From an uncultured bacterium (lineage in GTDB: Bacteria; Verrucomicrobiota; Kiritimatiellia; RFP12; UBA1067), in NCBI GenBank assembly GCA_902761035.1, contig CACWIW010000025.1, positions 1 through 40,340 of the forward strand: 40,340 nt of DNA, read 5' to 3'. The notes beneath the pieces were generated by a model that worked only from the letters and a program-made list of their open reading frames with translations, was not told where the DNA came from and did no database searches. Shown piece by piece: positions 36,372-40,340 of the stretch (positions are counted from its first letter, which is position 1; each line of letters opens with the position of its first letter). A program made the position numbers and the translations under genes.

Positions 36372-37770
36372 GCCGTATGAATTTATCGGCGATGGATGAG
36401 AGGTCGGTTTCCTGATTGTAATCGCAATCGGGTTTGACCAACCCCACAAAGAGCCGCATTCCCGCCGCGTGGAAGCGCGCAGCAAGCGCCGCATCCGGCT
36501 TGCCCGTGAATCCGTCCGTGACGACGACGGCGGCACGTGGCCGCTTTCTGGGCGGCAGTTCGAGGACGTGCTGGAGGACGCAGTCGATGTCCGTCCCGCC
36601 CGTGGAGCTGAACTTCCGGGCGGCGAGGTCGCGGGCGGAAGCCGGATGCACGACCGTCGAAAACACATGAACCGTGCAAAGTCCGCTCCGACAATAGGGC
36701 AGAAGCGTCTGCGCCACGGACGGCACCTCCTCGGCGACCGATCCCGACACGTCGAAGTACACGAACGCCAGCCGGTTGTCGCGGCTGGATGGCCGTTGCA
36801 GCCTTGTGGTCGTGTTGTAGATCAGCGCGTCGCCGAACGCGACCTCCCGCGCCTCGTGCGCGCGGTCGCGCCAGTCCGGGAGAAACGTGGCCGTCTCGCA
36901 CACCATTTCGCGCGCGGAGCGGCGGCGCACCTCCTTCTTGCCGGGCATCGACGCCCGCCGCATGAGGCGGCGAATGCCACGACGCAAGCGGGTGGTGGGA
37001 TCGGCCTCGGCGTCGAAATCGTGCTCTCGCTCCTCTGCGCCGAGGTCTTGCCCCTGGAGCGGACGGTCGGGGCTGGGCCATTTGGAGATGATCTTGTGGA
37101 TCAAGTCCTTCATTTCCTGCGAAATCTCCTCCTTCTCCTCGTCGTGCGAACCGAGAAGAAGCGGCTGCGGCGGGCACGGGGTGCCCGCCCTACCATCGCC
37201 CGGTAGGGCGCGGCCTCCGGACGCGCCGCCGCCAAGGAGTATCGTTATCTCCTTGATACAACCGCTTTTAAGGAGCGCCTCGTACACGTCGTGGTAGGTG
37301 CCGGCGTCCGATCCGCCGTAGAGGAGCTTGAGCGCCGATTCCGCCGCGAGGGGCGTTCCCTTGCCCTTGGGACGCAGGAGCGCAAACGGCATCTTGTCGG
37401 AAGGATAGTAATCCGTGAAGAACGAGGTGAACTCTGGCTTCGGAAAGAGCGAGCAGAGAATCGCGTTGATGACCGCGTCGAACACGAGGTTCCGAACCTC
37501 GGTCGCGCGCGGGAAAAGCGTGGTGTGGCCGAGGATCACATGGTAGAGCTCGTGCATCACGAGCATGAATAGATGCTCGTCTGTCTGGCAATGAGCCTCG
37601 ATGAAGTCCTTGTTGAGCAGGAGTTCCGGCGAGTCTCCGCACGTCACGCAGGCGGTTTCAGTTTTCTCCGAAAAGCGGACGCGGAAGAGCGAGAGGAACG
37701 TGGTCAGCTCGAACGAGCGCGGCGGAATCACGTCGAGAATCCGCGCGATGATCTTCTCCTCGTCGGTCAT
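36364..37770 (-). CDS. Zincin-like metallopeptidase plus VWA domain (DUF2201-like)
   Basis: This is a 468-residue protein starting at ATG 37770, which follows GGAGG and overlaps the upstream stop by 4 bp; the in-frame ATG at 37842 is less likely. HELYHVILGH (about 73-82) is an HExxHxxxGH zinc site in a DUF2201 N-terminal domain. The C-terminal VWA-like domain has FDVSGSV (about 338, MIDAS D-x-S-x-S), TGGTDID (about 388) and VVVTDG. Such proteins pair with MoxR AAA+ ATPases as chaperone-like machines that insert cofactors or remodel complexes. The MoxR gene is two genes upstream. The linker between the domains holds a palindromic element translated as SGGRALPGDGRAGTPCPP. The peptidase motif appears intact, but activity is not proven for this family. 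Confidence 0.9.
   Translation of the reverse strand: MTDEEKIIARILDVIPPRSFELTTFLSLFRVRFSEKTETACVTCGDSPELLLNKDFIEAHCQTDEHLFMLVMHELYHVILGHTTLFPRATEVRNLVFDAVINAILCSLFPKPEFTSFFTDYYPSDKMPFALLRPKGKGTPLAAESALKLLYGGSDAGTYHDVYEALLKSGCIKEITILLGGGASGGRALPGDGRAGTPCPPQPLLLGSHDEEKEEISQEMKDLIHKIISKWPSPDRPLQGQDLGAEEREHDFDAEADPTTRLRRGIRRLMRRASMPGKKEVRRRSAREMVCETATFLPDWRDRAHEAREVAFGDALIYNTTTRLQRPSSRDNRLAFVYFDVSGSVAEEVPSVAQTLLPYCRSGLCTVHVFSTVVHPASARDLAARKFSSTGGTDIDCVLQHVLELPPRKRPRAAVVVTDGFTGKPDAALAARFHAAGMRLFVGLVKPDCDYNQETDLSSIADKFIRLY
37169..37227. repeat. 59-bp composite palindromic element inside the VWA gene
   Basis: The first hairpin (37169-37189) is identical to that in metK (arms GGCGGGCAC / GTGCCCGCC). 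CTACC, a 7-nt spacer and GGTAG follow, then a second GC hairpin with arms GGCGCG / CGCGCC (37207-37227). The shared hairpin is read in the same frame in both genes (GRAGTPCPP); the second hairpin is read in a different frame because this spacer is 1 nt shorter than that in metK. Confidence 0.9.
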
Positions 37771-38237
37771 GGCCGATCCTCCACTTGAAATTGTGGGAAG
37801 TATCTTTCTGGAAAGACATACTTCCACGGGAGCATAAAGCATTTCTCATGCACCTTTTCAAGCCATTCACCAAAGGCGATGCGTCTGCGTGGAATGTACA
37901 TGGGATTATACGTGCCCGACACCCGACCGAGAATTGCAACCGTCAAAAGCGGGTCGCGGCAGATTCGGCGATCATCGCCATAACCGTATGGGCTGCCCTT
38001 GTAGCTGCCTTTTCCAATCATGTAGCCAGAGGGTCTCGGAACGGCATCCAGCGCCTCGCCATGTTGAGCGAGGAAGTCGTCCAGCCAATCCTGTGGCGAC
38101 GGGAAATCCTGCGGAGGCCTGAACGGCGGACTAAAATCGGCTCTGTAGATGTTGAACTCCACATATCGTCCAATAGGTTTTACAACCGTCTCCACCTTGC
38201 TGCGCGGTGGGGCGCTCATGTTTTGGTATGCGTTCAC
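37767..38237 (-). CDS. Small protein of unknown function between MoxR and VWA genes
   Basis: This is a 156-residue protein from a GTG start at 38237, whose GTGA overlaps the MoxR stop and which has AAGGAG about 8 nt upstream; an ATG six codons later is the alternative. Its stop overlaps the VWA start by 4 bp. It is rich in Pro, Tyr and aromatic residues (SPPFRPPQDFPSPQDWLDDF near 34-53; PSGYMIGKGSYKGSPYGYGDD near 67-87) and has no signal peptide or membrane segment. I do not recognise the family. The tight overlaps on both sides imply it is made stoichiometrically with the MoxR and VWA proteins and may be a subunit or substrate of that machine. Confidence 0.8.
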   Translation of the reverse strand: MNAYQNMSAPPRSKVETVVKPIGRYVEFNIYRADFSPPFRPPQDFPSPQDWLDDFLAQHGEALDAVPRPSGYMIGKGSYKGSPYGYGDDRRICRDPLLTVAILGRVSGTYNPMYIPRRRIAFGEWLEKVHEKCFMLPWKYVFPERYFPQFQVEDRP

Positions 38238-39649
38238 AGGCCAAACTCCTTCCAGAGGCTCTCGAAGTCCGCCGACGCCTCTTTGACTGCGTGGGTGTTC
38301 GCAAAACCGTCGGGCAGATGCGAATTGAGGAGATTGGAATGGTACTGCGCGAATTCCGATTCGGCCCCGAACCGCCGGTTGGCGTCCGCAACGCGCGCGC
38401 CGACCGTGCGGGCGATCTTGGACTTGTCCGGCGTGACCGTGCTGGTGTTTTTGTATGGGTCGAGGGCATGGTGTATCTCGTTCGCGAGTAGCTCGACCGT
38501 CGAAGCGGGGATGTCCGCCCGCTCGCGGATGCCGAGGTACGTGGCAAGCGCCAGCCCGCGCCGGAGATGCGGCTTCGCCTTCGCCACGCCCTCGCCGATA
38601 ATGACGGCGGCGCGGTCTGGCGGTACGACGAGCCGCTCGGCGACCATCTTCCGCAGCCGGAGAACCGGATCGTCGATCTTCAAGAGCTGCACAAGCGGAT
38701 CGGCCTCGTCGTGCATGGAGAGTTCCCACGCCGTCTTGCAGATGGCGGACAGTTCCGCCGCGTTCAACCGCCGCCGCGCCCGGTCGGGAAGCGTGTTCAG
38801 GAGCGCAAGACGGGCGGAATCGTAAAGTTCCGGCGCATCGCCAGCCGTCAGTTTCAACAGGACTTCACGCGCCGCGTGGACGGCGATTACGCACCGCATG
38901 AGCATTGTCGCCCGACGTGTCGAGACATCGTACTTCGCGGCGTGGAGCTTCGGGACGAGCGTGACGATGTAGGGCGTCAGGCGTGGTGTCAGCTCCGGTA
39001 CAAGCTCCTCGTACCGCTTCCGCGCCTCGGCAACGAGATCGCGGATGGCGACGGGGAATTCATGCCGCCCCGCAAACTGGTCGGCGAGAACCTTCTTCTG
39101 GTCGGCGGGCGAGAGATCATCCCAATCCGGCACCGACATGACGTACGGGAACCGATCCGCAAGTGCGGCGTCGAGCGGTTCGGAACCAAGGTAGAGTGCG
39201 CCGCCCTCATCGAGTTCCTCGTCCGTCGGCGGCGGATTCATCGCCGCCCAGCGATAGACGAGGCGCGTGAGCGGACGCCCCTGGACGCGCCTGTCGTAGA
39301 TGATCGGGAAGAGCTTGTTCTGGAGTTCCGGGCGCGTGCGGCTGATTTCGTCGATGAACACGACCTCGGCGTCCCAGATGCTTTCCGGCGAAGAGAGGTA
39401 TTCAAGCTTCGTGCGCGTCGCATCCGGAAGCGGTACGCCCACGAGGTCGTCGTAGTTGATGAGGCTTGCGTTGTAGGAGCGGAACTCCATGCCCAGCGCC
39501 TCCGCAAGACGCTCCAGCACAAAGCTCTTTGCACACCCGTGCGCCCCGACGAGCAGCAACGGCTCTTCGGAAAGGAGCGCCGCCAGCAGAACAGGCTCCG
39601 CCTTCTTCCACCCGTAAAGCCCCAGGGGCTCTGTTATAAGCGATTTCAT
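38234..39649 (-). CDS. MoxR-family AAA+ ATPase
   Basis: This is a 471-residue protein. The MoxR/RavA-type AAA+ core has Walker A GAHGCAKS (about 34-41), Walker B VVFIDEISR (about 95-103), a sensor region WAAMNPPP (about 132) and DAALADRF (about 155-162). A helical C-terminal region of about 250 residues follows. These ATPases act with VWA proteins to remodel or activate target complexes; the VWA partner is two genes downstream. The start ATG 39649 has AAGGA 8 nt upstream, and that spacer can pair with an upstream segment of the leader, so initiation may be structure-controlled. The GTGA overlap at the 3' end couples it to the small unknown gene. Confidence 0.9.
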   Translation of the reverse strand: MKSLITEPLGLYGWKKAEPVLLAALLSEEPLLLVGAHGCAKSFVLERLAEALGMEFRSYNASLINYDDLVGVPLPDATRTKLEYLSSPESIWDAEVVFIDEISRTRPELQNKLFPIIYDRRVQGRPLTRLVYRWAAMNPPPTDEELDEGGALYLGSEPLDAALADRFPYVMSVPDWDDLSPADQKKVLADQFAGRHEFPVAIRDLVAEARKRYEELVPELTPRLTPYIVTLVPKLHAAKYDVSTRRATMLMRCVIAVHAAREVLLKLTAGDAPELYDSARLALLNTLPDRARRRLNAAELSAICKTAWELSMHDEADPLVQLLKIDDPVLRLRKMVAERLVVPPDRAAVIIGEGVAKAKPHLRRGLALATYLGIRERADIPASTVELLANEIHHALDPYKNTSTVTPDKSKIARTVGARVADANRRFGAESEFAQYHSNLLNSHLPDGFANTHAVKEASADFESLWKEFGL

Positions 39650-39848
39650 CGTTTGCGTCCTTCGCCAAGATACTCAGGAAGGGACAAAACCCTCGCAAAC
39701 GAACAGTCGCGCACCTTGTGTTCAAGACGCGCGACCTTACTGGAACCTGTTTCCCTTGCGGGCACATCGCCTCTCGGCTACCACCGTGGTGTTCCACTCG
39801 GTTGGTGCGACCGGCCTCTCGACCGATCAACTCCTGATGTCTTGACGG
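39650..39848 (-). promoter_or_regulatory. Structured 5' leader RNA of the MoxR-VWA-metK operon
   Basis: Read as minus-strand RNA, this gene-free stretch holds an 8-bp hairpin with a GAGA loop (39809-39828), a GCAC/GUGC-closed multibranch (39762-39808) containing a GCC-GAGA-GGC hairpin (39769-39778), a CCC-GCAA-GGG hairpin (39753-39762) and a 13-bp hairpin (39706-39735). Its G-U pairs would be A-C mismatches on the other strand. CGTTTGCG/CGCAAACG (39650-39657 with 39694-39701) pairs the spacer between the ribosome site and ATG. I know no matching riboswitch class. Confidence 0.5.
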
Positions 39849-39853
39849 CGGTT

Positions 39854-39882
39854 AGTGTATCATATCGACGTTTCCGCCGCAA
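39854..39882 (-). promoter_or_regulatory. Candidate promoter of the MoxR operon
   Basis: On the minus strand, TTGCGG (39877-39882) and TACACT (39854-39859) are 17 bp apart. Transcription would start near 39848, giving a 5' leader of about 200 nt before the MoxR start. Matches to consensus are moderate (3/6 and 4/6). Confidence 0.4.
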
Positions 39883-39940
39883 GGGGGCATTTTGATTTTT
39901 TGAAAGGCGCGATTCGTCATCGCTTTGAGATCGTCAAATA

Positions 39941-39949
39941 TGGTAAAAT
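39941..39949 (+). promoter_or_regulatory. Candidate extended -10 of the umuD-like gene
   Basis: TGG followed by TAAAAT (39944-39949) resembles an extended -10 element about 26 nt before the ATG at 39975. No good -35 box, Shine-Dalgarno or recognisable SOS box is visible nearby. Confidence 0.3.
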
Positions 39950-39974
39950 ATCCGGCGTCAATTTCAGTACAAAT

Positions 39975-40340
39975 ATGAGCGCAAAGGCAAAAGTGTCGGG
40001 ATCGGTGGTGGCGGGGTTTCCGTCACCGGCCGAACAGTACCTGGAGCCGCCGCTTGACCTGAATGAACTTCTGGTGAAGCGTCCGGCCGCCACGTACTTC
40101 GTGCGCGTCGAGGGCGACTCGATGGTCGGCGCGGGGATCAGCGACGGCGACCTGCTGGTGGTGGACCGCTCCCTCCGCCCCGCCAACGGCGACGTGATAA
40201 TCGCCAGCGTGGACGGCGATTTTACGGTCAAGACCTACCGCCGCGACAAGGACGGCGTGCGCCTGGAGCCGGCGAACCCCAACTATCCCGTCATCCGCCT
40301 CCGCCCCGGACAGGAACTCGACTACTTCGGCAAGGTGACG
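39975..40340 (+). CDS. umuD: UmuD-like S24 peptidase, cut by right edge
   Basis: There are 122 codons from ATG 39975 to the edge. The sequence matches UmuD along its length: VAGFPSPAEQY contains the self-cleavage site (expected between Ala and Gly) and the FPSPA signature; EGDSM carries the catalytic Ser; and DVIIASVDGDFTVK carries the catalytic Lys. UmuD is cleaved after RecA filament formation and joins UmuC as translesion polymerase V. The stop and any umuC lie beyond the window. No ribosome site is obvious. It diverges from the MoxR operon across about 325 bp. The N-terminus is short, so it is a UmuD rather than a full LexA repressor. Confidence 0.92.
   Translation, partial: MSAKAKVSGSVVAGFPSPAEQYLEPPLDLNELLVKRPAATYFVRVEGDSMVGAGISDGDLLVVDRSLRPANGDVIIASVDGDFTVKTYRRDKDGVRLEPANPNYPVIRLRPGQELDYFGKVT

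Noticed and set aside
39735..39780. Hammerhead-like string (CGAUG ... GAAAC) in the MoxR leader
   Set aside because: The invariant CUGAUGA core and cleavage-site context are missing. I also looked for RNase P, tmRNA and SRP signatures in the leader and found none.
39402..39830. Minus-strand open frame starting at a TTG in the leader
   Set aside because: It overlaps the MoxR start in another frame, and the composition is shadow-like. A leader peptide cannot be excluded, but nothing supports it beyond an AGGAG.
39883..39974. An SOS (LexA) box before umuD
   Set aside because: No convincing inverted repeat is present, and the LexA motif of this lineage is not known to me.

Overview
The window is GC-rich DNA carrying a very long leftward gene train and, at its right end, the start of a rightward umuD-like gene. 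The coding style suggests a member of the PVC superphylum, possibly Kiritimatiellota: secreted proteins with D-x-N-x-N-G calcium loops, Sel1 and CpXC modules in giant proteins, and palindromic repeats inside reading frames. This placement rests on remembered family traits and is not proven.

Right block (about 35160-39880, minus strand). A plausible sigma70 promoter and a 200-nt leader rich in GNRA-capped hairpins precede four genes: a MoxR-type AAA+ ATPase, a small unknown protein, a zincin-plus-VWA (DUF2201-like) protein and an S-adenosylmethionine synthetase (MetK). The first three overlap by 4 bp at each junction. A LexA/UmuD-type S24 peptidase gene diverges from this block and runs off the right edge.

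Main block (35059 down to base 1, minus strand). A small XRE regulator with a promoter and overlapping dyad leads a train of about 15 genes whose gaps never exceed 28 nt. In transcription order they are: XRE; PLD/SF2 helicase; Eco57I-type adenine methylase; small unknown; ORF6N/PLD-like protein; HNH nuclease; Z1-domain ATPase; Schlafen/AlbA_2 protein; a 1963-residue Sel1 / triple CbxX-type AAA+ / transglutaminase-like protein; a 3314-residue Sel1 / CpXC / transglutaminase-like / DUF4011 / SF1 helicase / nuclease protein; a RecE-like PD-(D/E)XK nuclease; LemA; a LemA-partner membrane protein; a small secreted protein; and a large surface protein cut by the left edge. The content is that of an anti-phage defence island.

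The most notable signal is that three consecutive proteins (Schlafen, AAA+ and helicase-nuclease) end in the same domain of about 115 residues, and the two largest also share a transglutaminase-like region. This points to one multi-protein system with the shared tail as an assembly or targeting module. Other signals are composite palindromic elements translated as the same peptide (GRAGTPCPP) inside metK and the VWA gene, a 20-bp tandem duplication that frameshifts the surface-protein gene, paired palindromes inside the ORF6N gene, and an abrupt base-composition change inside the methylase gene.

All family names come from motifs read by eye. No database search was possible.
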